Shown piece by piece: positions 36,861-46,043 of a stretch of 64,000 nt of DNA (position 1 is its first letter; each line of letters opens with the position of its first letter). The notes beneath the pieces were generated by a model that saw nothing but the letters and a program-made list of their open reading frames with translations, was not told the DNA's origin and searched no databases. The translations under genes were made by a program, and so were the position numbers. Origin of the DNA: Bradyrhizobium sp. CIAT3101 (GTDB lineage: Bacteria; Pseudomonadota; Alphaproteobacteria; Rhizobiales; Xanthobacteraceae); the NCBI RefSeq assembly GCF_029714945.1, contig NZ_CP121634.1:992001-1056000 (forward strand), in the 5' to 3' direction.

Positions 36861-36889
36861 TTGACCGGGCCGGATCAGGCCTTTAGGTT
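36861..36889 (+). promoter_or_regulatory. Promoter-like sequence for etfBA
   Basis: TTGACC (36861-36866), a 17-bp spacer and TAGGTT (36884-36889) form a sigma-70-type arrangement 49 nt upstream of the etfB start. The same -10-like hexamer and spacing occur before the metX riboswitch, which raises its credibility. Confidence 0.5.
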
Positions 36890-36937
36890 CCGCGCCAGTT
36901 GAATAACCCCCCTCCTAAATTGAGTGAAAGAGGATCG

Positions 36938-37687
36938 ATGAAGGTCTTAGTGCCGGTAAAGCGGGTGGTCGATTACAACGTCAAGGTCCGCGTCAAGGGC
37001 GATGGATCGGGCGTTGAACTCGCCAACGTGAAGATGTCGATGAACCCCTTCGACGAAATCGCGGTCGAGGAAGCGCTGCGCCTGAAGGAAGCCGGCAAGG
37101 CGACCGAAGTCGTGGTGGTCTCCATCGGACCGGCGCAGGCATCGGAGACGATCCGCACCGGTCTCGCCATGGGCGCCGATCGCGGCATCCTGGTGAAGGC
37201 CGAGGGCACCGTCGAGCCGCTCGCCGTCGCCAAGATCCTGAAGAAGGTCGCTGAAGAAGAGCAGCCCGGCCTGATCATTCTCGGCAAGCAGGCGATCGAC
37301 GACGACAGCAATCAGACCGGCCAGATGCTGGCCGCGCTGCTCGGCTGGTCGCAGGCGACCTTCGCCTCGAAGCTCGAGGTCGAAGGCGCCGACTTCAAGG
37401 TCACCCGCGAGATCGACGGCGGCCTGCAGACCGTCAAGCTGAAGGGACCGGCGATCGTCACCACCGATCTCCGTCTCAACGAGCCGCGCTATGCCTCGCT
37501 GCCCAACATCATGAAGGCCAAGAAGAAGCCGATCGCGGAGAAGGCCGTCGCCGATTACGGCGTCGACGTCACCGCGCGCCTCGAAGTTCTGAAGACGGCT
37601 GAGCCCGCGGGCCGCAAGGCCGGCGTCAAGGTCAAGGACGTCGCCGAGCTGGTGTCGAAGCTCAAGAACGAAGCCGGGGTGCTCTGA
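36938..37687 (+). CDS. etfB: Electron transfer flavoprotein beta subunit
   Basis: A 249-residue ETF beta subunit that binds AMP and, with EtfA, carries electrons from acyl-CoA and other dehydrogenases to ETF:ubiquinone oxidoreductase. Recognised by [32 protein letters not shown] and the conserved [17 protein letters not shown]. The start follows AAGAGGATCG. It ends in TGATG overlapping the etfA start, so the two subunits are translationally coupled. A TTGACC-N17-TAGGTT promoter lies 49 nt upstream. Confidence 0.97.
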   Translation: MKVLVPVKRVVDYNVKVRVKGDGSGVELANVKMSMNPFDEIAVEEALRLKEAGKATEVVVVSIGPAQASETIRTGLAMGADRGILVKAEGTVEPLAVAKILKKVAEEEQPGLIILGKQAIDDDSNQTGQMLAALLGWSQATFASKLEVEGADFKVTREIDGGLQTVKLKGPAIVTTDLRLNEPRYASLPNIMKAKKKPIAEKAVADYGVDVTARLEVLKTAEPAGRKAGVKVKDVAELVSKLKNEAGVL

Positions 37688-38637
37688 TGACGACGTTGCT
37701 GATTGCTGAACACGAACACGAAGTCCTCAAGGACTCCACCAACAAGGCGCTCACTGCGGCTTCCCAGCTCGGCGGCGACGTCCACGTGCTGGTCGCAGGC
37801 GGCGGGCAGGGCACCAAGGCTGCGGCCGAGGCGGCCTCGAAGCTCGCCGGTGTCGCCAAGGTGCTGGTCGCCGAAGGCGAGCCCTACGCGCACGATCTCG
37901 CCGAGCCGCTGGCCGCGCTGGTCGTCTCGCTGGCCCCGTCCTACGACGCGATCGTCGCGCCCGCGACCTCGCGCTTCAAGAACGTGATGCCGCGCGTCGC
38001 AGCGCTGCTCGACGTCATGCAGGTCTCGGAGATCATCAAGGTCGTCGCCCCCGACACCTATGAGCGTCCGATCTATGCCGGCAACGCCATCCAGACGGTG
38101 AAGTCGAAGGATGCCAAGAAGGTCATCACGGTCCGTACCTCGACCTTCCAGGCGGCAGCTGCCGGCGGCAGCGCGCCGGTCGAGAGCGTCGCGGCAGTGG
38201 CCGATCCCGGCCTGTCGTCCTTCGTCGGCGAGGAAGTCGCCAAGAGCGACCGTCCCGAGCTGACCTCGGCCAAGATCATCGTCTCCGGTGGCCGCGCCAT
38301 GCAGAGCCGCGAGAACTTTGCCAAGTACATCGAGCCGCTCGCCGACAAGCTCGGCGCCGGTGTCGGTGCCTCGCGCGCGGCGGTGGACGCCGGCTATGCG
38401 CCGAACGACTGGCAGGTCGGCCAGACCGGCAAGGTCGTGGCCCCCGAGCTCTACGTCGCGGTTGGCATTTCCGGCGCGATCCAGCATCTGGCCGGCATGA
38501 AGGACTCCAAGGTGATCGTCGCGATCAACAAGGACGAGGACGCGCCGATCTTCCAGGTCGCCGATTACGGCCTGGTCGCCGACCTCTACCAGGCGGTTCC
38601 GGAGCTGACGGCCGAACTCGGCAAGCTCGGCAAGTAA
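37687..38637 (+). CDS. etfA: Electron transfer flavoprotein alpha subunit
   Basis: A 316-residue ETF alpha subunit. The N-terminal domain begins [15 protein letters not shown]; the C-terminal FAD-binding domain contains [37 protein letters not shown] and the final [15 protein letters not shown]. It pairs with EtfB in the cytoplasm. Its first base is the last base of the etfB stop. A strong hairpin follows, and the next gene is 3-hydroxybutyryl-CoA dehydrogenase, consistent with a beta-oxidation/butanoate setting. Confidence 0.97.
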   Translation: MTTLLIAEHEHEVLKDSTNKALTAASQLGGDVHVLVAGGGQGTKAAAEAASKLAGVAKVLVAEGEPYAHDLAEPLAALVVSLAPSYDAIVAPATSRFKNVMPRVAALLDVMQVSEIIKVVAPDTYERPIYAGNAIQTVKSKDAKKVITVRTSTFQAAAAGGSAPVESVAAVADPGLSSFVGEEVAKSDRPELTSAKIIVSGGRAMQSRENFAKYIEPLADKLGAGVGASRAAVDAGYAPNDWQVGQTGKVVAPELYVAVGISGAIQHLAGMKDSKVIVAINKDEDAPIFQVADYGLVADLYQAVPELTAELGKLGK

Positions 38638-38649
38638 AACGCGTTAAAA

Positions 38650-38682
38650 ACACCGGCCGGAGGCATAAACTCCGGCCGGTGT
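38650..38682 (+). terminator. Terminator-like hairpin after etfA
   Basis: Perfect 13-bp arms ACACCGGCCGGAG (38650-38662) and CTCCGGCCGGTGT (38670-38682) with a 7-nt loop, 12 nt past the etfA stop. No T-run follows (CGCATTTC), so termination may be weak or Rho-assisted. Confidence 0.7.
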
Positions 38683-38845
38683 CGCATTTCTGAGGCGTTT
38701 TCTTTGGCGTGGGGCACGCCTTCGAAGCGATCCAATCTAGGTTTCGAGCCAGGATTCTGATCTAATCGAGCTTCTGATCAATCAGACCTCCCGGCTCAGG
38801 GGATAGGCAGGGCGCGATATGCGCGCCGTTCCGGTGGATGACATT

Positions 38846-39727
38846 ATGGCGGCAGTAATCAAGAAGGTCGGCGTGATCGGCGCGGGTCAGATGGGCAATG
38901 GCATCGCCCACGTCGCGGCCTTGGCCGGCTTTGACGTGGTGCTCAACGACATCTCGGCCGACCGCCTCAAGTCGGGCATGGCGACCATCAACGGAAATCT
39001 GGCGCGTCAGGTCTCCAAGAAGGGCGTGACCGAGGACGACAAGGCCAAGGCGATCGCCCGTATCAAGCTGGCCGAAAAGCTCGACGACCTCGCCGATTGC
39101 GATCTCGTGATCGAGACCGCTGTCGAGAAGGAGGAGGTCAAGCGCAAGATCTTCCACGACCTCTGCGCGATCCTGAAGCCGGAGGCGATCGTCGCCTCCG
39201 ATACGTCCTCGATCTCGATCACCCGGCTCGCCGCCGCCACCGACCGGCCCGAGCGCTTCATCGGCATTCACTTCATGAATCCGGTGCCGCTGATGGAGCT
39301 GGTGGAGCTGATCCGCGGCATCGCCACCGACGATTCGACCTTCGAGGCCTCCAAGGAATTCGTCGCCAAGCTCGGCAAGCAGGTCGCCGTCTCCGAGGAT
39401 TTTCCGGCTTTCATCGTCAACCGCATCCTGTTGCCGATGATCAACGAGGCGATCTACACGTTGTACGAAGGCGTCGGCAACGTCGAGGCGATCGACGCGG
39501 CGATGAAGCTCGGCGCCCACCACCCGATGGGCCCGCTGGAGCTCGCCGATTTCATCGGTCTCGATACCTGTCTGTCGATCATGCAGGTGCTGCATGAGGG
39601 GCTGGCCGATTCCAAGTATCGCCCGTGCCCGCTGCTGGTGAAATATGTCGAGGCCGGTTGGCTCGGCCGCAAGACCCAGCGCGGCTTCTACGACTACCGC
39701 GGCGCCAAGCCGGTTCCGACGCGATAA
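38846..39727 (+). CDS. 3-hydroxybutyryl-CoA dehydrogenase
   Basis: A 293-residue NAD(P)-dependent dehydrogenase of the Hbd/PaaH family, converting 3-hydroxybutyryl-CoA to acetoacetyl-CoA or a related 3-hydroxyacyl-CoA. Rossmann motif GVIGAGQMGNGIAHVAAL at residues 8-25; catalytic His in FIGIHFMNPVPLMELVE (about residue 141) and the substrate helix NRILLPMINEAIYTLYEGV. It follows etfBA, which accepts electrons from the matching acyl-CoA dehydrogenase step. The ATG at 38846 has GGTGGA upstream and fits the family; an ATG at 38819 would add nine residues. Confidence 0.92.
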   Translation: MAAVIKKVGVIGAGQMGNGIAHVAALAGFDVVLNDISADRLKSGMATINGNLARQVSKKGVTEDDKAKAIARIKLAEKLDDLADCDLVIETAVEKEEVKRKIFHDLCAILKPEAIVASDTSSISITRLAAATDRPERFIGIHFMNPVPLMELVELIRGIATDDSTFEASKEFVAKLGKQVAVSEDFPAFIVNRILLPMINEAIYTLYEGVGNVEAIDAAMKLGAHHPMGPLELADFIGLDTCLSIMQVLHEGLADSKYRPCPLLVKYVEAGWLGRKTQRGFYDYRGAKPVPTR

Positions 39728-39743
39728 GTCGGTCTCGGTGCCG

Positions 39744-39830
39744 TAGGGTGGGCAAAGCGCAGCGTGCCCACGCATTTTTTGTAACCAGAGAGCTCGTGGG
39801 CACGGCGCGAACGCGCCTTTGCCCACCCTA
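39744..39830. repeat. Interspersed long palindrome (TAGGGTGGGCAAAG family)
   Basis: Left arm TAGGGTGGGCAAAGCGC (39744-39760) with AGCGTGCCCACG, right arm CGTGGGCACGG with GCGCCTTTGCCCACCCTA (39813-39830), imperfectly paired around CATTTTTTGTAACC. This sequence is recognised from general knowledge as a widespread intergenic repeat in Bradyrhizobium. No coding capacity. Confidence 0.8.
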
Positions 39831-39920
39831 AGGCACCTCCGCCGTGGCTCTGCCGTGTATCAATTCATGTCGCGTTAACCCATCCGCCCTAGTGTCCGGC
39901 GCGGTACGAGGGTTTTGCGT

Positions 39921-40115
39921 ATGGACATGATGGCGATGGTCAGCACCATGCTGGCCTCTCAGCAGGGCGCGCTGCAGTCGAATATCGCGGCGACGCTGAC
40001 GAAGCAGAACATGGACATGGAGAAATCCACCGTCCTGACGCTGATGGGCGCCGGTCAGCCCTCCCTTGCCAATGTCGGCCCCGGCGTCGGCGGCAACCTC
40101 AACGTCACCGCCTGA
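39921..40115 (+). CDS. Putative motility protein (YjfB-like)
   Basis: A 64-residue protein resembling the YjfB 'putative motility protein' family: a Met-rich N-terminus (MDMMAMVSTMLASQQGALQ), the helix NIAATLTKQNMDMEKSTVLTLM and a short Gly/Asn tail. Function unproven. A TTG two codons upstream (39915) is an alternative start. It stands between a repeat and the convergent tlpA gene, 6 nt away. Confidence 0.7.
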   Translation: MDMMAMVSTMLASQQGALQSNIAATLTKQNMDMEKSTVLTLMGAGQPSLANVGPGVGGNLNVTA

Positions 40116-40121
40116 ACTTTC

Positions 40122-40787
40122 CTAAAGCGACGCAGCGGCCGGCCCGAGCGCGGCCCGGATCAGCTTCAGCGCGTCGTCGCTGGCCCATTCGGCCGGTCCC
40201 GCGATCGTCGCGATCTCGCAGCCCTGTGGATCGACCAGTACCGAGGTCGGCATGCCGAGGGCCCGGCCTATCGCCTTAAGATCCTGGAAAACCTTGGCTT
40301 TCTGGTCGGTGAAATAGCCAAGCCTGGTCAAATTGGCGTCTTTCAGGAAGTTTTTGGGCTTCTCGGGGTCGCGGGTATCGATATTGATCGCGACCACCTC
40401 GAAATTCGGGCCTGACAGCTTGGTCTGGAGCTGGTCCAGCGCCGGCATCTCTTTTCGACACGGCACGCACCAGGTCGCCCAGAGGTTGACCAGCAGGGTC
40501 TTGCCACGGAAATCCGAGAGCTTCCTCGGCTTGCCGTCGGCATCCTCGAAAGCTAGGTCGGGCAGCTTCAGGGGGGCGCTCGCCATGGTCAGTGCCGCCA
40601 CCTCGCCATGGGCGAGCGGAGCAATCTTTTGGGCCGTCGCCACCGCCGCCCGGCAGGCCGGATCGCCCGACGGGGCCCGGCTCAGGCCGAGCCCATACAG
40701 CGCGGCGAAGCCGGCCAGTCCGCCGACCACCACGGTGGCGATGACAATGGGGATCCGGCGCGTGGCGGAGGGCTTCTTGTCGAGCAT
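40122..40787 (-). CDS. tlpA: Thiol:disulfide interchange protein TlpA
   Basis: A 221-residue membrane-anchored periplasmic thioredoxin. One N-terminal helix ([23 protein letters not shown], about 12-34) leads to a thioredoxin domain with active-site WCVPC in [14 protein letters not shown] and cis-Pro GMPTSVLVD. The sequence matches B. japonicum TlpA as I remember it, including length. That protein is known to keep the copper sites of cytochrome oxidase assembly factors reduced (ScoI, CoxB) and is needed for aa3 oxidase. The start MLDKKPS at 40787 is set by that homology; MTND at 40799 is possible. It diverges from argH. Confidence 0.95.
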   Translation of the reverse strand: MLDKKPSATRRIPIVIATVVVGGLAGFAALYGLGLSRAPSGDPACRAAVATAQKIAPLAHGEVAALTMASAPLKLPDLAFEDADGKPRKLSDFRGKTLLVNLWATWCVPCRKEMPALDQLQTKLSGPNFEVVAINIDTRDPEKPKNFLKDANLTRLGYFTDQKAKVFQDLKAIGRALGMPTSVLVDPQGCEIATIAGPAEWASDDALKLIRAALGPAAASL

Positions 40788-40888
40788 ATCGTTTGTCATC
40801 CGGTCGCAGATATGGCTATCAGAGGCCTCTTAATACGGCTGGCCTCCACCAGCAAACATGCGGCAAAGCAAGGCGTGAGCAGGGGATC

Positions 40889-42286
40889 ATGAGCAACAAG
40901 ATGTGGGGCGGCCGGTTCTCGGAACGTCCCGATGAGATCATGGAAGAGATCAACGTCTCCATCGACGTCGATCGTCACCTCTTTGCCCAGGACATTGCCG
41001 CGTCCAAGGCCCACGCCGCGATGCTTGCCAGCCAGGGCATCATCACGGCCTCTGATGCGAAAAATATCGGCAAGGGTCTAGACACGATTTTGTCAGAGAT
41101 CGGCAAGGGCGGCTTCGAATTCAAGCGCGCGCTCGAGGACATTCACATGAATGTCGAGAGCCGCCTGTCGGAGCTGATCGGCCCCGCCGCCGGCCGCCTG
41201 CACACCGCGCGCTCGCGTAACGACCAGGTCGCGACCGACTTCCGTCTCTATGTCCGCGACATCGTCGACGAGACCGATGCCGCGCTCGCCGCGTTCCAGC
41301 AGGCGCTGGTGGAACGCGCGCTGGAGCATGCGGGAACGGTGATGCCGGGCTTCACGCATCTGCAGACCGCGCAGCCCGTGACGTTCGGCCACCATCTGCT
41401 CGCCTATGTCGAGATGGCTGCGCGCGATCGCGGCCGTTTCCAGGATGCGCGCAAGCGGCTCAACGAATCCCCGCTCGGCGCCGCTGCGCTCGCCGGTACC
41501 TCGTTCCCGATCGATCGTCACGCCACTGCAAAGGCGCTCGCCTTCGACCGTCCGATGGCGAACTCGCTCGATGCGGTCTCCGACCGCGACTTCGTGCTGG
41601 AGACATTGTCGGCCGCCTCGATCTGCGCCGTGCACATGTCGCGCTTCGCCGAGGAGATCGTGATCTGGACCTCGCCGCTGGTCGGCATGATCCGCCTCAG
41701 CGACAAGTTCACCACCGGCTCCTCGATCATGCCGCAGAAGCGCAATCCGGATGCCGCCGAGCTGGTGCGCGCCAAGACCGGCCGCGTCATCGGTGCGCTC
41801 AACGGTCTCCTGATCGTGATGAAGGGCCTGCCGCTCGCCTATCAAAAGGACATGCAGGAGGACAAGCAGGGCGCGATGGAGGGCTTTGCCGCGCTGTCGC
41901 TGGCGATCCGCGCCATGACCGGCATGGTCCGCGATCTCGTGCCCGACGAAGCCAAGATGAAAGCGGCTGCCGGCGAGGGCTATGCCACCGCGACGGACCT
42001 CGCCGACTGGCTGGTCCGGACGCTGAAGATGCCGTTCCGCGACGCCCACCACGTCACCGGCCGCATCGTGGCCAAGGCCGCCGAGGGCGGCGTGGCGCTG
42101 CACGAGCTGCCGCTGAAGGAGATGCAGGCGATCGAGCCGAAGATCACCAAGGACGTGCTCGGTGTGCTCTCGGTCGAATCGTCGGTGAAGAGCCGCACCA
42201 GCTTCGGCGGCACCGCGCCAAAGAACGTGACGTCGCAGGCCAAGGCCTGGGCGAAGCGGTTGGAAAAAGAGCGAAAATTGGGCTGA
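40889..42286 (+). CDS. argH: Argininosuccinate lyase
   Basis: A 465-residue fumarase/aspartase-superfamily lyase that splits argininosuccinate into arginine and fumarate. Signature [16 protein letters not shown] (about residue 281) contains the catalytic Ser loop; [19 protein letters not shown] and [20 protein letters not shown] supply further active-site residues. The start [14 protein letters not shown] at 40889 follows CAGGGG. Downstream on the same strand are lptM and lysA, a conserved order in Rhizobiales. Confidence 0.96.
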   Translation: MSNKMWGGRFSERPDEIMEEINVSIDVDRHLFAQDIAASKAHAAMLASQGIITASDAKNIGKGLDTILSEIGKGGFEFKRALEDIHMNVESRLSELIGPAAGRLHTARSRNDQVATDFRLYVRDIVDETDAALAAFQQALVERALEHAGTVMPGFTHLQTAQPVTFGHHLLAYVEMAARDRGRFQDARKRLNESPLGAAALAGTSFPIDRHATAKALAFDRPMANSLDAVSDRDFVLETLSAASICAVHMSRFAEEIVIWTSPLVGMIRLSDKFTTGSSIMPQKRNPDAAELVRAKTGRVIGALNGLLIVMKGLPLAYQKDMQEDKQGAMEGFAALSLAIRAMTGMVRDLVPDEAKMKAAAGEGYATATDLADWLVRTLKMPFRDAHHVTGRIVAKAAEGGVALHELPLKEMQAIEPKITKDVLGVLSVESSVKSRTSFGGTAPKNVTSQAKAWAKRLEKERKLG

Positions 42287-42379
42287 AGGCAAAATTTCGC
42301 TTATGTTTCATGGTCATCCGGCTCTCGCCAGAGCGCGCCAATCTCTGTATGGTGCGGCCCGCGTAGTGGGGATTTCGTC

Positions 42380-42670
42380 GTGACGTCAAAGTTTCGCCCG
42401 GCCGGCTCGGGGTGGGCCATCATTGTCTTGAGCCTGAGCGCGCTTGCGCTCGCCGGCTGCGGCCGCAAGGGTCCGCTCGATCTGCCGCCGACCGCCTCCA
42501 ACGCGTCCACGGCCAACATCGCTGCGCCCACCGACACCGAGACCGAAGCCCAGAAAACGCCGAGCGTGTTCAATCCGACCTATGGCGCGGATGCCCCTCC
42601 GGCGGCGACCAAGGGCAAGAAGAAACCGTTTATCCTCGACCCGCTCCTGGACGAAAAGCCCAGCCGATAG
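42380..42670 (+). CDS. lptM: LptM-like lipoprotein (YifL family)
   Basis: A 96-residue lipoprotein. The signal peptide ends in the lipobox LALAGCGRKGPLDLPP (Cys about residue 29), the hallmark of LptM, which helps mature the LPS transport complex LptDE in E. coli. The rest is a short, disordered tail ending FILDPLLDEKPSR. The start codon is GTG after TTTCGTC. It sits between argH and lysA, 23 nt before lysA, as in many proteobacteria. Confidence 0.9.
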   Translation: MTSKFRPAGSGWAIIVLSLSALALAGCGRKGPLDLPPTASNASTANIAAPTDTETEAQKTPSVFNPTYGADAPPAATKGKKKPFILDPLLDEKPSR

Positions 42671-42693
42671 GCTGGGGCAACTGAGCCAACGCC

Positions 42694-43959
42694 ATGAACC
42701 ATTTCGACTATCGCAACGGCGTGCTGCACGCCGAGGCGGTGAACCTGTCCGAGCTGGCCGCGACCGTCGGCACGCCGTTCTATTGCTATTCGACCGCCAC
42801 GCTCGAGCGGCACTATCGCGTCTTCGCCGATGCCTTTGCCGGCGAGAAGGTGCTGGTCTGCTACGCCATGAAGGCGAACTCGAACCAGTCGGTGCTGCGC
42901 ACGCTGGCGAAGCTCGGCGCCGGCGCCGACGTCGTCTCCGGCGGTGAATTGAAGCGTGCGCTGGCCGCCGGAATTCCCGCCAGCAAGATCGTGTTCTCCG
43001 GTGTCGGCAAGACCGAGACCGAGCTGCGCGCCGCCTTGGCCTCCGACATCCTCTGTCTCAACGTCGAATCCGAGCCCGAGCTCGAATTGCTGTCGCGCCT
43101 CGCGACCGAGACGGGCAAGACCGCGCGGATCTCCATCCGCGTCAATCCGGACGTCGATGCCGGGACGCACGCAAAAATCTCGACCGGCAAGTCCGAAAAC
43201 AAGTTCGGCATTCCGATCGTCCACGCCCGAGAGGTTTACGCGCGGGCTGCGAAGCTGCCCGGCATCGAGGTGACCGGCACCGACGTGCATATCGGCAGCC
43301 AGATCACCGATCTCTCCAAGATGGAGACCGCGTTCCGCATCCTGTCCGAATTCGTGCAGACGCTGCGTTCCGACGGTCACAACATCAGCCACGTCGATTT
43401 CGGCGGCGGGCTCGGCATTCCCTATTACATGGACCGCGAAGCGCCGCCGGCGCCTGACGCCTATGCCGCGATGGTCAAGCGCGTCAGCCACAATCTCGGC
43501 TGCACGCTGATGTTCGAGCCGGGCCGCATGATCGTCGGCAATGCCGGCATCCTGGTCGCCAAGGTGATCTATGTGAAGCACGGCGACGGCAAGAACTTCG
43601 TCATCATCGACGCTGCGATGAACGACCTGATCCGCCCGACGCTGTACGAGGCGCATCACGACATCCTGCCGGTGACGGAGCCGGCGAAGGGTGCGGCGAC
43701 CATCATGGCCGACGTCGTCGGTCCCGTCTGCGAGACCGGCGACTACCTCGCTCTGGACCGCACCTTGCCGACGCCGAAGCCGGGCGATCTCATCGCCATC
43801 ATGACCGCGGGCGCCTATGGCGCCGTGCAGGCCGGCACCTATAACACCCGGCCACTGGTGCCGGAGGTGCTGGTGAAGGGCGATCAATACGCGGTCGTGC
43901 GCCCGCGCATCGAGGTCGAGCAGCTCATCGCGATGGACACGCCGGCGCCGTGGCTGTGA
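42694..43959 (+). CDS. lysA: Diaminopimelate decarboxylase
   Basis: A 421-residue PLP enzyme making L-lysine from meso-diaminopimelate. The N-terminal TIM barrel has PLP-lysine motif VCYAMKANSNQ (about residue 57), HIGSQI (about 200) and GGGLGIPY (about 238); the C-terminal beta domain has VGPVCETGDYLA (Cys at the dimer interface) and GAYGAVQAGTYN. It ends the argH-lptM-lysA run; a hairpin and a convergent tannase-family gene follow. Confidence 0.96.
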   Translation: MNHFDYRNGVLHAEAVNLSELAATVGTPFYCYSTATLERHYRVFADAFAGEKVLVCYAMKANSNQSVLRTLAKLGAGADVVSGGELKRALAAGIPASKIVFSGVGKTETELRAALASDILCLNVESEPELELLSRLATETGKTARISIRVNPDVDAGTHAKISTGKSENKFGIPIVHAREVYARAAKLPGIEVTGTDVHIGSQITDLSKMETAFRILSEFVQTLRSDGHNISHVDFGGGLGIPYYMDREAPPAPDAYAAMVKRVSHNLGCTLMFEPGRMIVGNAGILVAKVIYVKHGDGKNFVIIDAAMNDLIRPTLYEAHHDILPVTEPAKGAATIMADVVGPVCETGDYLALDRTLPTPKPGDLIAIMTAGAYGAVQAGTYNTRPLVPEVLVKGDQYAVVRPRIEVEQLIAMDTPAPWL

Positions 43960-43961
43960 GA

Positions 43962-43987
43962 CGCCGGCGAGGTTGGACTCGCCGGCG
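43962..43987. terminator. Bidirectional hairpin between lysA and tannase-family gene
   Basis: Perfect 10-bp arms CGCCGGCGAG (43962-43971) / CTCGCCGGCG (43978-43987) with a 6-nt loop, placed between two convergent stop codons. Likely terminates both transcripts; no T-run. Confidence 0.65.
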
Positions 43988-43998
43988 CTGCCTGTTGT

Positions 43999-45732
43999 TC
44001 ACGGCCCGTATTTCGGAGCCGGCTTCTGGTTGAAGTCGTTCTCGTCGGTGACGCAGGTGAAGCTCGCCGCGACGTTGGTGTCGCCGCTGCCGTTGTATCT
44101 CGCGACCTTGGGAAAGACGCAGAGTGGCCGGGTCATCTGAACCGCGGGCGGCGTATCGGCCACGAATTTCGTGGCGAGGATCGTCTCCGGCGCGACGCCG
44201 GCCTCGACCCATTTGACCAGTGGTGTGAGCGCATCGAACGTGTTGGGGCCGGGGCCACCGGAACAGTGGTACAGCCCGGGCACCATGAACAGGCGCGCGT
44301 AGCTCTGGGTCCGTCGCAGCGCCGGATTGCCGTTGCCGTGGTCGAAGAAGCCGACCGGTTGGGCGCTCTGGCCTTCATTTCCCACCAGCGCCAGGAAGTA
44401 GTTGATGCTGCTCTGCGACGGGATCAGCGGGTCGGCCCAGCCATGGTACATCAGCAGCTTGCCGCCATGCCCCCTGAATTCGCTGAGATCGGTGCTGGTC
44501 GCGTTGAGCACCGCGGCGAGTTGGTCGTCGACCTTGTCGATGTCGCGGTGGAAATCGAAATTGGAAAAATTGGTCGCGCTTGCGGGGTAACCGAAGCTCG
44601 GGCCGAACACCCAGTAGAACAACCCGTCGAAGCCCGGCTCGGGCAGTCGCTCCTGGAACGCCAGGCCAAGCGCAAGGATGTCGTCGGTCTCGTTGCCGCG
44701 CTCGGAGCCCGGATTGACGAGCTGTCCGTTCACCGGGTCGATCGTACCGGCGTAATAGCGCTGCATGGTGGTGACCTGATCGGAGGTCAGGCAGGCCGGC
44801 GGCGCGTTGCCGCCGGTGCACTGCAGGACCTTCGGATCGAAATGACAGTCGCGCGGATCGGTCAGGAACTGATCGGTCTTGGCGCCGCCATCCTGGCCGA
44901 CGCATTGCTTGAGCACGGCCTGGTTGATCAGCGTCATCTGTCCGGTCTGGATGAACCGGCCGGGGCTCGCATGCGTGTTCTGCCAGCCATAGAGCCCCGC
45001 CATGTGCAGGTGGGTGCGGTTGAAGGCGGCGGCGCCGGCGAGGATGCCGTCATAGTCGTTGGGGAAGCGCTGCGCCTCCATCAGGGCGTTCTGGCCGCCG
45101 GTGGAGCAGCCGGCGAAATAGGCCCGCTGCGATCGATGGCCGTAAAACGCGCTGACGATCTCCTTGCCGCGTTCGGTCATCAGATGGATCGCGCGGTAGC
45201 CGAAATCCTTGATCCGCTCGGGATGTCCGAACAGGCCCGTCGACGGCGCCGTCGGATCGCCGAAGTCGATCGCGAGCGGATTGCCCATGTTGCCGGCCGA
45301 GCCGCAGAACAGCGGGTTGCATCCCGACGATCCCGTGCCGAGGTCGCTGTTGGTCGCGGCAAAGCCGCCCTGGATACCAAGGGCGAGCTCGTTGTAGGTG
45401 ATCACGCCCTGGAAGCCGCCGCCGCCGGTGCCGAGGAACCTGCCGTTCCAATTCGTCTCGGGCAGCCAGACCTCGATCTTGATGGCGGAGTCCGAGCTGG
45501 GGATCAGGGTTGCTGTGACGCGGCAGAATGCGGGAAGGCCGGTGATCGGGCACGAGCCAGGCGGGACGAAGGTGCCGGTGGTGTTGTCGTCCGCCGAATT
45601 GATCACCGTGTGCTGGAGTTGCAAGGATCGAAGATTGGTGCACGCCGTCGCCATGGCGGGCGAAGTACCGAATGCGACACAGGCAAACAGGGCCGTGGTC
45701 GCACCGACAAGTAAGTGTCGATGACGCTTCAT
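43999..45732 (-). CDS. Tannase/feruloyl esterase family protein
   Basis: A 577-residue secreted esterase with a signal peptide ending near residue 29 (SPAMATA). The CS-D-HC motif that defines the family is complete: AGCSTGG (Cys209-Ser210), HGWADPLIP (Asp434) and GLYHCSGG (His489-Cys490), where the two Cys bridge the Ser and His. A lid domain with several Cys lies between. It should hydrolyse aromatic esters (gallate, ferulate, mono-hydroxyethyl terephthalate-type substrates), releasing phenolic acids in the periplasm or outside. It heads a minus-strand block with two catabolic genes but is 312 bp from the next. Confidence 0.92.
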   Translation of the reverse strand: MKRHRHLLVGATTALFACVAFGTSPAMATACTNLRSLQLQHTVINSADDNTTGTFVPPGSCPITGLPAFCRVTATLIPSSDSAIKIEVWLPETNWNGRFLGTGGGGFQGVITYNELALGIQGGFAATNSDLGTGSSGCNPLFCGSAGNMGNPLAIDFGDPTAPSTGLFGHPERIKDFGYRAIHLMTERGKEIVSAFYGHRSQRAYFAGCSTGGQNALMEAQRFPNDYDGILAGAAAFNRTHLHMAGLYGWQNTHASPGRFIQTGQMTLINQAVLKQCVGQDGGAKTDQFLTDPRDCHFDPKVLQCTGGNAPPACLTSDQVTTMQRYYAGTIDPVNGQLVNPGSERGNETDDILALGLAFQERLPEPGFDGLFYWVFGPSFGYPASATNFSNFDFHRDIDKVDDQLAAVLNATSTDLSEFRGHGGKLLMYHGWADPLIPSQSSINYFLALVGNEGQSAQPVGFFDHGNGNPALRRTQSYARLFMVPGLYHCSGGPGPNTFDALTPLVKWVEAGVAPETILATKFVADTPPAVQMTRPLCVFPKVARYNGSGDTNVAASFTCVTDENDFNQKPAPKYGP

Positions 45733-46043
45733 TCCGTCCTCCCTGATTTTTTTCCGTCGTGTAGGGCGGACAGGATAACTTACGAAGATTACAACTCAAG
45801 GGTGAATTAGGGTGTCGCGAAGTGGTCGACGACTTCGCGCGTCGGTTGCGAGGACGCGAGCGGTGATGAGGTGTGATGCCAGTTCAATCAACTCGCTGTC
45901 GTCCCCGCGAACGCGGGGACCGATAACCCCAGGGAGGCCTGTGGGGCAAAGCTCCCATTCCGAGTCTTCGCCAAACATCTCCCTGTGGGTATGGTCCCGG
46001 ATCGGCGCTTCGCTTGTCCGGGACGACAGCGGAGAAGGTGGCG
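45733..46043. other. Intergenic region with repeat copy
   Basis: A 311-bp spacer upstream of the tannase-family gene. Its right half is the long palindromic repeat at 45898-46027, ending 16 nt from the next gene's stop. The left part (45733-45890) must hold the tannase-gene promoter but I see no clear motif; GGAGGACGG lies just before that gene's start. Confidence 0.6.
45898..46027. repeat. Long palindromic repeat, copy 1 (diverged)
   Basis: Starts GTCGTCCCCGCGAACGCGGG and ends TTGTCCGGGACGAC; interior has ACCGATAACCCCAGGGAGG and CTCCCTGTGGGTATGGTCCCGG. It is the most diverged of three copies of the GTCGTCC...GGACGAC family in this window. Abundant in Bradyrhizobium intergenic DNA (general knowledge). 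Confidence 0.8.
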
